In this document: positions 36,502-45,115 of the stretch, one piece after another
Numbering within the stretch: the stretch's first letter is position 1
Layout: every line of letters starts with the position of its first letter
Notes under the pieces: model-generated
Database searches by the model: none
What the model was told of the DNA's origin: nothing
Seen by the model: the letters and a program-made list of their open reading frames with translations, nothing else
DNA from: Phycisphaerales bacterium
GTDB taxonomy: Bacteria; Planctomycetota; Phycisphaerae; UBA1845; Fen-1342
Assembly: GCA_016716475.1 (NCBI GenBank)
Contig: JADJWG010000002.1
Location: forward strand, 682,001 to 746,000
Direction of reading: 5' to 3'
Length of the DNA: 64,000 nt
Translations under genes and position numbers: made by a program

Positions 36502-38742
36502 ATGAGAAAAGACGCAGTACGGCACGGAATGGCATGGGTGTGGGTGGCGCTGGGGCTCGGGCTGCTGCTACTGCCGGCGGCGGGGGCGGCGGAGATTGAG
36601 GACTTCGCGTTTATCCACTTCAGCGATTCGCACCTGGGGCCACAGGTAGCGGGCCAGCCACCGGTTCCGCTACGGGAAGGCGAGAAGATCGCGTGGCTGG
36701 TTGAGCAAGCGGTCGGGCCGCAGGCCGGCTTCGAAGTCGGCCCAACCCCGGCGCCGTCGTTCGCGCTCGTGACGGGTGATCTGACCGAGTACGGCGTAAT
36801 CGACGACACGTGGGCGCTTTTCGAGCGGGCGTTCGATGCGCTGCCCTATCCCGTTTACGTGCAGCCCGGCAACCACGACAACACCTGGGTTGCGATGTAC
36901 CACATCATGCGGGCGCGGCACGGTGGTGAGAATTACTCCTTCCAGAAACACGGTTGCCACTTCATTGGTCTGAACTCAGCATCGCCGCAGGAACCCGTGC
37001 CGACGATCGACGGCAAAACGCGCGCCTGGTTGCGGGCCGACCTCGCGCAGGTTCCGCCGGGAACTCCCATCTTCATTGCGCTTCACCATCCTCCCTACGG
37101 TGGCGAGTTCTCCAATCCGGCCGAGTATGACACTTTCATGGACCTGCTGCGGGATCACAATGTCGCACTGGTGCTGTACGGCCACGGCCACGGTGTTGCC
37201 CACCGCGATCTCGACGGGCTCGACGGCACAATGGGTGGCAGCACCTTCGGTCGCAACGCGGGCTATGCGGTGGTGAGCGTGCAGGACGGTGCGCTCCGTG
37301 TGGCCTATCGCTTTCACACTCCACGGCCGCCGGCGGCTCCGGCTGGGACCCAGCCGGCCGAGGCGCAGGCCGCCGCAGCCGATGACGGAACGTGGTTGAC
37401 GGTACTGAGCAAGCCGCTTGCTCGGGCGGTACCGGCGCGGCGGTTCGAGATTGTCGAGCCGGCTGCCGGTACGGCGCTCACGGGGGAATTGCTGACCGTG
37501 AAGCTCGCGCTGGCTGGTGAACAGACAGCCCGCGACCTTCAACGAGTCCGGCTGCACATCGACGGAGTGCCACTCGAGCCCGAGCGTAATGGCTTGACGT
37601 GGACGGCCAAGCTTCCGCCCGGTCCACCGGGCTGGCGGCATCTGTCAGTGCGCGGCACTCTGCGTGATGGGAGCAGCGACCTGCGCGCGGTGCCATTCCG
37701 GGTAGGTCCGGAGCGCCCGCCGTGGCAGTGGCGGCTGGAACTTCCGACCGCGATCAAGGCCACCCCCCTGGTCGTGGGTGAGCTTGTGATCCTCGCCCGA
37801 ACGGATGGATTGCTCACGGCCCACGAACGGACAACCGGCCGCGAGGTGTGGCGCTTCAAGACCGGGGGAGAGATTCTCGGTACGCCCGCCTGGGATGGTG
37901 AGCGGTTGATCTTCGGTTCCGGTGACCAGCACATCTACGCAGTAGATCGCGCCGGTAAGGAGCGTTGGCGCATCCCTGTCGGGGTACCGGTCTATGCGCC
38001 GCCGGTGGTAGCCGATGGGATCGTGTATGTCGGTGACAACGGGGGTCGCTTTCATGCGCTGCGGGCCGAGGACGGGCAGCGCGTGTGGATTTTCGAGCGA
38101 GCGAGTTTTGCGATTGAGGCCGCCGCACACGTGTGGGGTGATCTGGTCGTGTTCGGCGCCTGGGATGGTTACCTGTACGCCGTGCAGCGCCAGACGGGTG
38201 CACTCGCCTGGAAGCAGTGGGGCCCCAAGTCGAGCGAGGGTGGCGCGGCGCGGTACTACGCTCCGGCCGACTGCGCACCGCTGTCGCTTGGCGATCGGTT
38301 GTTCGTGTGTGACCGCGGCTACCTGCTCGCGACCTATGCACAGGATGGGGAGCGCGGGTCGACGCTGGCAACTTCGATCACCGCAATTTCGGCGGATGCG
38401 CGTGGCACGGCGTTGTTCGGCCGGTCGAGCGAAGATCGATTGGTACGCTGGAATGCGCAGGGTGAGGTCGTCTGGACTGCGGACGTTCCTGCCGGGCGAT
38501 TCCCCATTCCGCCGACTGTGGCGGGTGACACGGTCTATGTCTGTTCAAACCGTGGGTTGCTCAGCGCACTGAACGCGGAGAGCGGCGATATCCGCGCACA
38601 GATTCAGCTCACGCCGGGTTTCTTCGTGATGGCGGGCGTGGGTGTCGATGCCGATGGGACGTGCTACGTTGCAGGTATGGATGGCAGCGTGACAGCGATT
38701 CGGTTTCCCACGGACACCGTCACCATGTCGGTTCGCAATTGA
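36502..38742 (+). CDS. Secreted metallophosphoesterase fused to PQQ-type beta-propeller
   Basis: The 746-residue protein has a signal peptide (ending AAGAAE, about 30). A calcineurin-like phosphoesterase domain (about 32-275) carries all five blocks: FSDSHLG, VTGDLTEYG, QPGNHDN, ALHHPPYGG and GHGHGVAH. A beta-sandwich linker (about 310-410) leads into PQQ-like propeller repeats (about 415-740), each with a W near the end: REVWRFKTGG, KERWRIPVG, QRVWIFERA, GALAWKQWG, GEVVWTADVP. The propeller probably positions a substrate rather than binding PQQ. GGGAG six bases before the ATG at 36502 fixes the start. It follows the AmpD-like gene by 90 bases. Confidence 0.88.
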   Translation: MRKDAVRHGMAWVWVALGLGLLLLPAAGAAEIEDFAFIHFSDSHLGPQVAGQPPVPLREGEKIAWLVEQAVGPQAGFEVGPTPAPSFALVTGDLTEYGVIDDTWALFERAFDALPYPVYVQPGNHDNTWVAMYHIMRARHGGENYSFQKHGCHFIGLNSASPQEPVPTIDGKTRAWLRADLAQVPPGTPIFIALHHPPYGGEFSNPAEYDTFMDLLRDHNVALVLYGHGHGVAHRDLDGLDGTMGGSTFGRNAGYAVVSVQDGALRVAYRFHTPRPPAAPAGTQPAEAQAAAADDGTWLTVLSKPLARAVPARRFEIVEPAAGTALTGELLTVKLALAGEQTARDLQRVRLHIDGVPLEPERNGLTWTAKLPPGPPGWRHLSVRGTLRDGSSDLRAVPFRVGPERPPWQWRLELPTAIKATPLVVGELVILARTDGLLTAHERTTGREVWRFKTGGEILGTPAWDGERLIFGSGDQHIYAVDRAGKERWRIPVGVPVYAPPVVADGIVYVGDNGGRFHALRAEDGQRVWIFERASFAIEAAAHVWGDLVVFGAWDGYLYAVQRQTGALAWKQWGPKSSEGGAARYYAPADCAPLSLGDRLFVCDRGYLLATYAQDGERGSTLATSITAISADARGTALFGRSSEDRLVRWNAQGEVVWTADVPAGRFPIPPTVAGDTVYVCSNRGLLSALNAESGDIRAQIQLTPGFFVMAGVGVDADGTCYVAGMDGSVTAIRFPTDTVTMSVRN

Positions 38743-38781
38743 GGTATGCTGGGAACACGGGCACATTCTAAGGACGATGGC

Positions 38782-40854
38782 TTACTCATGCCGGTAGCGT
38801 GCGACGGCAAAGCCGGTGTAGTGCCGTTTGCAGAGCGCGGGGACGTGTTCAACCCTCGGCGCGCCGCGTCCCGGCTCATTACAGTTCCGCAACTCTGGCG
38901 CCTCAAACACGCGCTGGAACCACGCCACGTCGCACAAGTCGACGGCCCCGTCGCCGTCGAAGTCGCCGGTGCGGCAGACTTGGCCGAGCGGGTAGTGGTG
39001 CGCCGGACCACGCAGGCAGAAGAATAGTTCCGGGAGGTCGCCGGCATCCGTCTGGTCACTGGCGTTGAAGTCGCCATGCGCCCGCGTCACCTGAAAGTTG
39101 TCTATCCACGCGCCGTGGCTACCCACTGGCGCCAGGTCGAAAATCTGGTGTCCGGCACCGAACAGACCGTGCGACCGCACTTCGTCCTGCACTGCGGCGA
39201 TCAACTGGCCATTGATCCAGAAGCGAATCCGCGCACCCCAGCAGTCGATCCGGAAGCGCCGCCAGGCCGTGCCCGGTAAGTGCAGCGGTTCGGTGGCACG
39301 GAAATCCGTCAATACACCCGCGTGGATCACACCTGCGATAACACGTCCATCATGCGAATCCCAGGTGAGCACGTAGCTGCGGCCGCGCGTATTCGGGCGG
39401 GTATCGAATGTCCCGAGGCCGGCATCGCGCGCGAAGATACCGACGCGCTCGAAGCCCGGTGCCGCCTCGGGGCGGTACGCGCAATACACATCGGCCTGCA
39501 CGCTGTAGTTCGTGTCACCGTGTGTCCCGCGTCGTACGAACTCCGCCGCAGCGTCCGTTGCCCGAATATGCAAGGCGGTGCCGTCGCCCTGCGGGGCGGC
39601 CGGGGAGTGTGGTGCAACATCATGAAATACACGGCCATCATCCCAGCCCGGGCTGCGACCGACAGGGGCGAACGGATCCGCGAATGGGAGAGCGGTGCGT
39701 TGTGGTCGCTGTACCAGCAGGACGGCGTTGGATACCGCCCGTTCGTTGCCATCCGAAGGCACATTGCGAACGGTGCTGGCGGCGACCAGCGTGGTGGACC
39801 CGCCACCGTCGAGGTTGACGGCCTCGCGGGCGCCAAGGTGGTCGATCAGGAAGGTCGCCATTTCCGCGAACGTCATGCCGATGCTGGCTGTTGAGCGGCC
39901 ATCGACGGCCATCAGGAACCAGTGGGTGTCATTCCAGGCGAGCACGGTGCGCGGATGACGTTGCGTCGAGAACGTGTACTGCGACCAGTTGCTCGTGTGA
40001 GCTGTGCCGTTTCGCACGAGCCAGCCGATACCGGTGATGGCAAAGTGCGCATGGGCCCAGTCGGGCTGTGGGGCCTCGAACTGAAGCGTCACGCGGGCAC
40101 CGGTGGCGAGATCGGCGACGGCCGTGTGAAACCCACCGGTTCCAAGCACCACGACACCGTCGGAGGGTACCACGAGTGGGACGGCGTGGGGGCCAAGCAG
40201 GCGCGCCGTGACACGGCCGGAAAGTTCCTTGCCCGGCCGGAAGGGATAGTTCACATCGCGAACGACCAGCGCGGCAAGGTCTGCCGGCGCGTCGCTCAGT
40301 GTCACGGTCCCCCAGGTGCGCGTGTACACCATGGTCTGCGGCGGTGTGAGGGTCCGGTTGTAAGCGGTCAGAGGTAGTGCTGTGCCGGACTCGAGCCGCA
40401 AAGTGCCTTCCGCGTGGGGAATGTCCTCCACGATCACGGGCTGTCGATCTGTCTGGATCAGCACGGTGTCATGTTGACCGCTGGCCTGTTCGAGCAGTTC
40501 GCCCTCGGAGGCGGTGGCGCCGATGATATTGGGAATCGGGCCGTAGAAAGAAGCATTCACAGCGGCAAGCACCGTCACCTGCGGCGGCTGGTGGTAATGT
40601 GCGGCAATGACGCTGGTGCGCGCGCGGGCCGAGAAGTTGCGGACGCCCTGCGGCCAGCCCACCAGGAGCTCGTAATCGGTGTGTTCGCGCGGCGCACTGA
40701 CCACATAGACGAGACGTGGTCCGGGCAGGGCATACGTGCGATACGTGACGCCCGGGGCGAGGGTTTCATCCGCGTGCGAAAAGGGAAGCGCAGCGAGCAC
40801 CAGGAGCGTGAACGGACCGAGCGGAGGACGGCGTAGTCCGGAGAGCATTTTCAC
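38782..40854 (-). CDS. Secreted phosphodiester-glycosidase-like (NAGPA/DUF2233) protein with dockerin-like end
   Basis: The 690-residue protein starts at GTG with AAAGGAG eight bases upstream. It has a signal peptide (FTLLVLAALPFSHA), a NAGPA domain (about 70-385) with AAVNASFYGP, GIGWLVRNG, WFLMAVDGRS, IDHLGAREAVNLDGGGSTTLV and RAVSNAVLLV. A LamG/DUF1080-like beta-jelly-roll follows (about 400-600), then a dockerin-like end (GDFNASDQTDAGDL, Cys pair, GDFDGDGAVDLCD). Known: NAGPA domains remove sugar-phosphate caps and occur in bacterial enzymes acting on glycan phosphodiesters. It is convergent with the phosphoesterase gene. Confidence 0.85.
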   Translation of the reverse strand: MKMLSGLRRPPLGPFTLLVLAALPFSHADETLAPGVTYRTYALPGPRLVYVVSAPREHTDYELLVGWPQGVRNFSARARTSVIAAHYHQPPQVTVLAAVNASFYGPIPNIIGATASEGELLEQASGQHDTVLIQTDRQPVIVEDIPHAEGTLRLESGTALPLTAYNRTLTPPQTMVYTRTWGTVTLSDAPADLAALVVRDVNYPFRPGKELSGRVTARLLGPHAVPLVVPSDGVVVLGTGGFHTAVADLATGARVTLQFEAPQPDWAHAHFAITGIGWLVRNGTAHTSNWSQYTFSTQRHPRTVLAWNDTHWFLMAVDGRSTASIGMTFAEMATFLIDHLGAREAVNLDGGGSTTLVAASTVRNVPSDGNERAVSNAVLLVQRPQRTALPFADPFAPVGRSPGWDDGRVFHDVAPHSPAAPQGDGTALHIRATDAAAEFVRRGTHGDTNYSVQADVYCAYRPEAAPGFERVGIFARDAGLGTFDTRPNTRGRSYVLTWDSHDGRVIAGVIHAGVLTDFRATEPLHLPGTAWRRFRIDCWGARIRFWINGQLIAAVQDEVRSHGLFGAGHQIFDLAPVGSHGAWIDNFQVTRAHGDFNASDQTDAGDLPELFFCLRGPAHHYPLGQVCRTGDFDGDGAVDLCDVAWFQRVFEAPELRNCNEPGRGAPRVEHVPALCKRHYTGFAVARYRHE

Positions 40855-40924
40855 CGGCAGCGCTCCTTTCTGCGCAACAGGTTCCACAGCAACGGCAGTC
40901 GAGTTGTACCCCAGTGAGGATGGG

Positions 40925-42189
40925 CTACAGCTCCAGCGGCCGCGGCCCGAGGGTCGCCACGCACACGCGGTCAAGCGGGAGGCGGCTGGCATAGGAGCGC
41001 GCGCGGGCGAGCGTGACGCCGCGCAGGGCGGCGAGTTTCTCCTGGCGGTCGATCGGCCGGCCGAAGTGAACGAGGTCATCACTCAGACCGGCAGCGCGGG
41101 CACGTGTCAGGTCGTCGGCGGTTTCGAATTGTGCGATGATGCTGTCGCGGGCGCGGTGCACCTCCTCGGCACTCAGATCTTCAGCCAGGCGGCACAGTTC
41201 GCGCCGCAGGGTGCGGTAGGTCTTGTCGCAGCGCTCCGGGGTGGTACTCGCACCAAGGTATATGACGCCCGCGCCGCGCGGTTGCTCATGCCACGCCCCG
41301 ACCCAGTACACCAGACCCTGCTTCTCACGGACCTCGGTGAAGAGCCGCCCGCTCATGCCGCCGCTCAGAACACCCAACAGCACGGTCTCGACCGGGAAGT
41401 CCGCGGCAGTCTTCGGCAGCCCGGGCAGCGTGAGTGCGAGGTGTTCTTGCTCAAGCTCCTTGGCCTGGTGAGCCGTCTGCGGTTGCAGGTCGAGCGCTAC
41501 CGGCTCGCGGCCGGCCCACTGGGGGCGCCCCCAGCCAGCAAAGGCGATCTCAACCTGGCGCGCGAGGACTTCGGCTGCAATCGGCCCGGCTGCGGCGACC
41601 TGCAAGCGTCCGCTGTGGTAGTGTTCCTCCCAGAAGCCGCGCACACGGGCCGGCGTGATCAAGCCGAGTGACTCGGGTGTACCAAGCACCGGGCGACCCA
41701 AGCGCGGTCCGAGTGTGAGTTTCTGAATCAGTACGCGCAGCAGGTCCTGCGGCTCATCCTCCATGGCGCGCAGCTCCTGCCGGGCGAGTTCCACCGCAAC
41801 GGAACACGCCTCATCGGGAAAGGTCGGGTAGCGCAGCAACTCAATTGCCAGTGTGATTACCTCGCCGACGAACTCGGGAAGACAAAGTACGCGCAGGTGG
41901 GTCGACTGCCGCCCCGAGGCGGTACTCCACTGTGCACCGATTCGATCAAATGCATCTGCGAGCCCGCGCCCGTCGTACGACCTCGTCCCCTTGAGAGCGT
42001 CCGCTCGACCACGTAGGCAAGGCCCTCGGTCCCGACGGGATCATCACTGGACCCGACCAGCACGCGAAAGAAGAGCGCGACCGTATTGCGGCCCGGCAGG
42101 GGATCCACGGCCAACTCCGCGCCGCAGGGCAGCGTGAGGTGTGTGTAGGGGGTCTTGCCGGCCAGAGCTTGCGACGTTGTGCGGGGCAT
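40925..42189 (-). pseudogene. M16 (insulinase-family) peptidase homologue, frameshifted, zinc motif lost
   Basis: Two frames together make one M16 protein of about 420 residues. The first frame (from ATG 42189) encodes LPCGAELAVDPLPGRNTVALFFRVLVG and TEGLAYVVERTLS. The second encodes YDGRGLADAFDRIGAQW through AAAGPI, GGMSGRLFTEVREKQGLVYWVGAW and the C-terminal lobe to 40925. One missing A in the minus-strand A-run near 41991-41992 would rejoin them (SKGTRSYDG). Even if joined, the HxxEH zinc motif is YVVER, so it would be the inactive partner type. The start overlaps the phosphomannomutase stop (TGATG). Confidence 0.8.
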
Positions 42190-43787
42190 CAGTGATCCAC
42201 CGCCGTGCCGAGCAGGGGGGTCAACGCCGCCAGCTTCTCCTGCAACAGGGCCGGTGTAGCGGCTTCCATATTCAAGCGCAACAACGGTTCGGTGTTCGAC
42301 GGCCGCACGTTGAACCACCACTCCGGATACTGAATGGTGACGCCGTCAAGGTGGTCGATACGGGCGTCACGAAAGCGATCCGCCAGCTTGCGCAGCGTGC
42401 CGTCCTTGTCCTCGTTCTCGAAATTCTGCTCGCCGCTGCTGGCATACACATTCAGCGGCGCCACCAGTGTGCCCAGCGACTTTCCGCTGCGCGTCAGCGT
42501 GTTGAGGACGGCGATGAACGCAAGGAAGCCCGAGTCGCAGTAGTAGTAGTCGCGAAAATAAAAGTGACCGCTGAGTTCTCCCCCGAAGACCGCGCCGGCC
42601 TCCGCCATGGAGCGCTTCATGAAGACGTGCCCGACGCGCTCGCGACGGGGGACGCCGCCGTTTTTCTCGATTGTTTCGGCCACGATGCGACTCGAGCGCA
42701 GATCGTAGACGACCGTCGCGCCCTGGCGTTCCCGCAAGTACTCCTCGGCAAGCAGGGCGGTCAGGATATCACAGCGGACGATTTCGGCGTGCTCATCGAC
42801 GAACACGCACCGGTCCGCGTCGCCGTCGAAACAGGCGCCAAAGTCGGCCTTGCACTCGCGCACCGCGGTGCGGAGCTGGTCGAGGTTCGCGGCGACGAGC
42901 GGATTCGGCGGGTGCACGAACTCGCCATCGTGCTCGAAGTTCAGCGGAATAACCGTCAGATTCGGAACCCCGTTGAACAGGATCGGGAACCACCGGCCGG
43001 CCATACCGTTCGAGGCATCGACGACGATCTTGAGCGGGCGGGGCTCGCGGAGGAACTTGTGCAGGTATGCGCGGTAGGGTTCGGAGAGGTCGAGCGTCTT
43101 AATCGGCAAGGCGTCGGGGACTTCGTGGCGTGAGATGGCCTTGGCGATACGCTCGATTTCCTTCAACCCGCTTTCGGACCCGATCGGTTTGCCTTTGGGG
43201 CCGCAGATCTTGAAGCCGTTGTAGTTTGCGGGGTTATGACTGGCAGTGGTTTGCACACCCCCGCAGCACGGCATGTAGTTGGCGGCGAAATAGAGCTGCG
43301 AAGTGTCGATCAGGCCGATATCGACGACAGGAGTTCCAACGGCCCGGGCGCCGTCGATGAAGGCCTGGCATAAGCGCTTGCTGTGCTTGCGCATGTCGCG
43401 GCCGACAATCAGGGTGTTCATCTTCGAGTCGCTGCGGTCGTAACCGGTAAGCAGTGTTCGCAGAAACTGGGCGGTTCCGTTGCCGACACGCCAGGCGACG
43501 TCCTCGTTCAGTGGCTCGGGTACGGTAGCGCGGACATCGTAGGCCTTGAATACCTTCTCGATCATCAGGTGTTTGTCCATTTCCAGGAGCGCAGAAGTTA
43601 CCGCCCGGGCGCCCGTGGGGCCCGAGGGTGAGTAATAAGGCCGGCGACCTTTCTCGTCGTCATTAAACTGGCAGCCGGGACATTTGCGGAAGTTGGCGCG
43701 CCGTCGTCCGATGCAAATGGCTTCGGAGATGATGATGTGCTCCTCCCCCGGGCAGAAGCGCTGCACATCGTTCTCGTCTTTTGGCAC
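42189..43787 (-). CDS. manB: Phosphomannomutase/phosphoglucomutase with Cys-rich N-terminal extension
   Basis: The 532-residue alpha-D-phosphohexomutase interconverts hexose 1- and 6-phosphates for sugar-nucleotide synthesis. Seen: KAYDVRATVPEPLN, the phosphoserine loop TTASHNPANYNG, metal loop DGDADRC, sugar loop GELSGHFYFRD and phosphate-binding RPSNTEP. Before this core is an 80-residue extension with four Cys (FCPGEE, EAICIGRRR, KCPGCQF) that looks like a small zinc-binding module. Start: the GTG at 43787 has GGAG seven bases upstream; an ATG at 43793 is too close to that site. The gene just downstream is the M16 homologue. Confidence 0.9.
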   Translation of the reverse strand: MPKDENDVQRFCPGEEHIIISEAICIGRRRANFRKCPGCQFNDDEKGRRPYYSPSGPTGARAVTSALLEMDKHLMIEKVFKAYDVRATVPEPLNEDVAWRVGNGTAQFLRTLLTGYDRSDSKMNTLIVGRDMRKHSKRLCQAFIDGARAVGTPVVDIGLIDTSQLYFAANYMPCCGGVQTTASHNPANYNGFKICGPKGKPIGSESGLKEIERIAKAISRHEVPDALPIKTLDLSEPYRAYLHKFLREPRPLKIVVDASNGMAGRWFPILFNGVPNLTVIPLNFEHDGEFVHPPNPLVAANLDQLRTAVRECKADFGACFDGDADRCVFVDEHAEIVRCDILTALLAEEYLRERQGATVVYDLRSSRIVAETIEKNGGVPRRERVGHVFMKRSMAEAGAVFGGELSGHFYFRDYYYCDSGFLAFIAVLNTLTRSGKSLGTLVAPLNVYASSGEQNFENEDKDGTLRKLADRFRDARIDHLDGVTIQYPEWWFNVRPSNTEPLLRLNMEAATPALLQEKLAALTPLLGTAVDH

Positions 43788-43884
43788 TGTCATGCTCCGC
43801 GGTGCGCCAAGCCACCCCTGCAAGGCATGCTAGCAGACCCCTGCCGGATCGGCTACTCTGCGGTGGAACCCCGGGAGCAGCGTG

Positions 43885-45006
43885 ATGCCCGTATCCTTCG
43901 GCCTGGTGTACCCGCTTTGGACCTTTGCCGCAGACGGCGGAGCGCTGCTCGAGCGGGCCGTCGGGGAGGTCGGCATTGACCATGTCACTGTCCCAGCGAT
44001 CACGGGGCCGGTGACTGCATTTCGTCCAGTGGCCGCCCCGGATGCCCCGTACTTTCACTCCGACGGCGGCTGGCATTACCCACCCGAGGCACGTTGCTAC
44101 GGTGGGCTCACGCCGCGGCCGCCAAGGGCCCGCTGGCAGGGGACCGCTGACCCGCTGGCACGTCTCGCCACGCTGGTCGAACGGCTGGGTATCGCACTCG
44201 TGCTGCGTGTGGACCTGCGGGCGGTGACCCCATTGGCCACGGCCGCCCCGCACCTGGCTCTACGCAATGCATGGGGACAGGAATGTACCGAGGCGGGCCT
44301 GTGCGCAGTCGGAGTCGAGACGCGGGACTGGCTGAGAGCGGCACTGGAAGACTTGCAGCGCTACCAGCCGGCACGGCTTGAACTCGGGGATTGGCGCGTG
44401 GATGTCTCGGCACACCCCGTGATGTCGCCGCAACGCTGGTCGTCGAATGTTGCAGAGCTAGGCGCGCTGTGTTTCTGTCCCTCCTGCCGCGCGGTGGCAT
44501 CCGAACATGGGCTGGACGTCGAAGTGCTTGCACGGAACGTCCGCAGCGCTGTGGCAGCTTGGTGCGCGGGCGCACCGAATCGTGATGTACCCTTACCTGA
44601 GGGAGTCGTGGCTTACCGCGAGGTACGGCGGGCCGCCGTAGCGGCTTGGTTGCGGGGCTTACTCGATATCCATGCCGCCGCACCCGGTTACGTACTTACT
44701 CCGTGGGGGTCTGGGCAGCCGCCCGGCTTACTGCCCGACCGTTCTGTTTTGCGCCTGGACGGGGAGCAGTCTGACCTGTTCGCACCATCGGTGTTGCGGC
44801 ACTTGGAGGGTGCGCTGGCTATGGTGGCCGGCGTCTGCATTCCCCTGCCACGACCGGCCGTTACAACAGGTGAGGAACTGGTCGTAGGGCTGCGCACCCT
44901 GGCACAACGCACGACCTGGATCGAGTTTGAAGGACTGGACGAGGCAGCGGCCGAAGCGTTGATCTGGCTGCGACAGGCCGTTCGGTACGCCCGGCGCGAG
45001 CAGTAA
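43885..45006 (+). CDS. Unknown protein, probable TIM-barrel (glycosidase-like)
   Basis: The 373-residue protein has no signal peptide. The pattern FGLVYPLWTFAADGG, ALVLRVDLRAVTPL, ARLELGDWRVDV, LCFCPSCRAVASEHGLDVEVLARNV and YVLTPWGSGQPPGLLPD suggests a beta/alpha barrel like glycosidase-type proteins of unknown substrate. The CPSC motif in the middle is typical of DUF-type barrels in which CxxC sits before a helix. No name can be given with confidence. GGGAG seven bases before the ATG at 43885 decides the start. It is divergent from manB and convergent with the large protease gene. Confidence 0.7.
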   Translation: MPVSFGLVYPLWTFAADGGALLERAVGEVGIDHVTVPAITGPVTAFRPVAAPDAPYFHSDGGWHYPPEARCYGGLTPRPPRARWQGTADPLARLATLVERLGIALVLRVDLRAVTPLATAAPHLALRNAWGQECTEAGLCAVGVETRDWLRAALEDLQRYQPARLELGDWRVDVSAHPVMSPQRWSSNVAELGALCFCPSCRAVASEHGLDVEVLARNVRSAVAAWCAGAPNRDVPLPEGVVAYREVRRAAVAAWLRGLLDIHAAAPGYVLTPWGSGQPPGLLPDRSVLRLDGEQSDLFAPSVLRHLEGALAMVAGVCIPLPRPAVTTGEELVVGLRTLAQRTTWIEFEGLDEAAAEALIWLRQAVRYARREQ

Positions 45007-45056
45007 TAGCACACGACGTGCCGAGCAGGGGCTTTCAATCTTGGAGTCAAAGCACG

Positions 45057-45091
45057 CCGGCCGGCGCCGTGGGTAAAACGGCACCGGCCGG
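45057..45091. terminator. Strong 14-base-pair hairpin between convergent genes
   Basis: The left arm 45057-45070 and right arm 45078-45091 pair over 14 positions with one mismatch and a seven-base loop (GGGTAAA). It sits between the stops at 45006 (plus) and 45116 (minus), a natural two-way terminator. No T-run is seen on either side. Confidence 0.55.
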
Positions 45092-45115
45092 ATGTGGTTT
45101 CACCTGCTGGCGACG

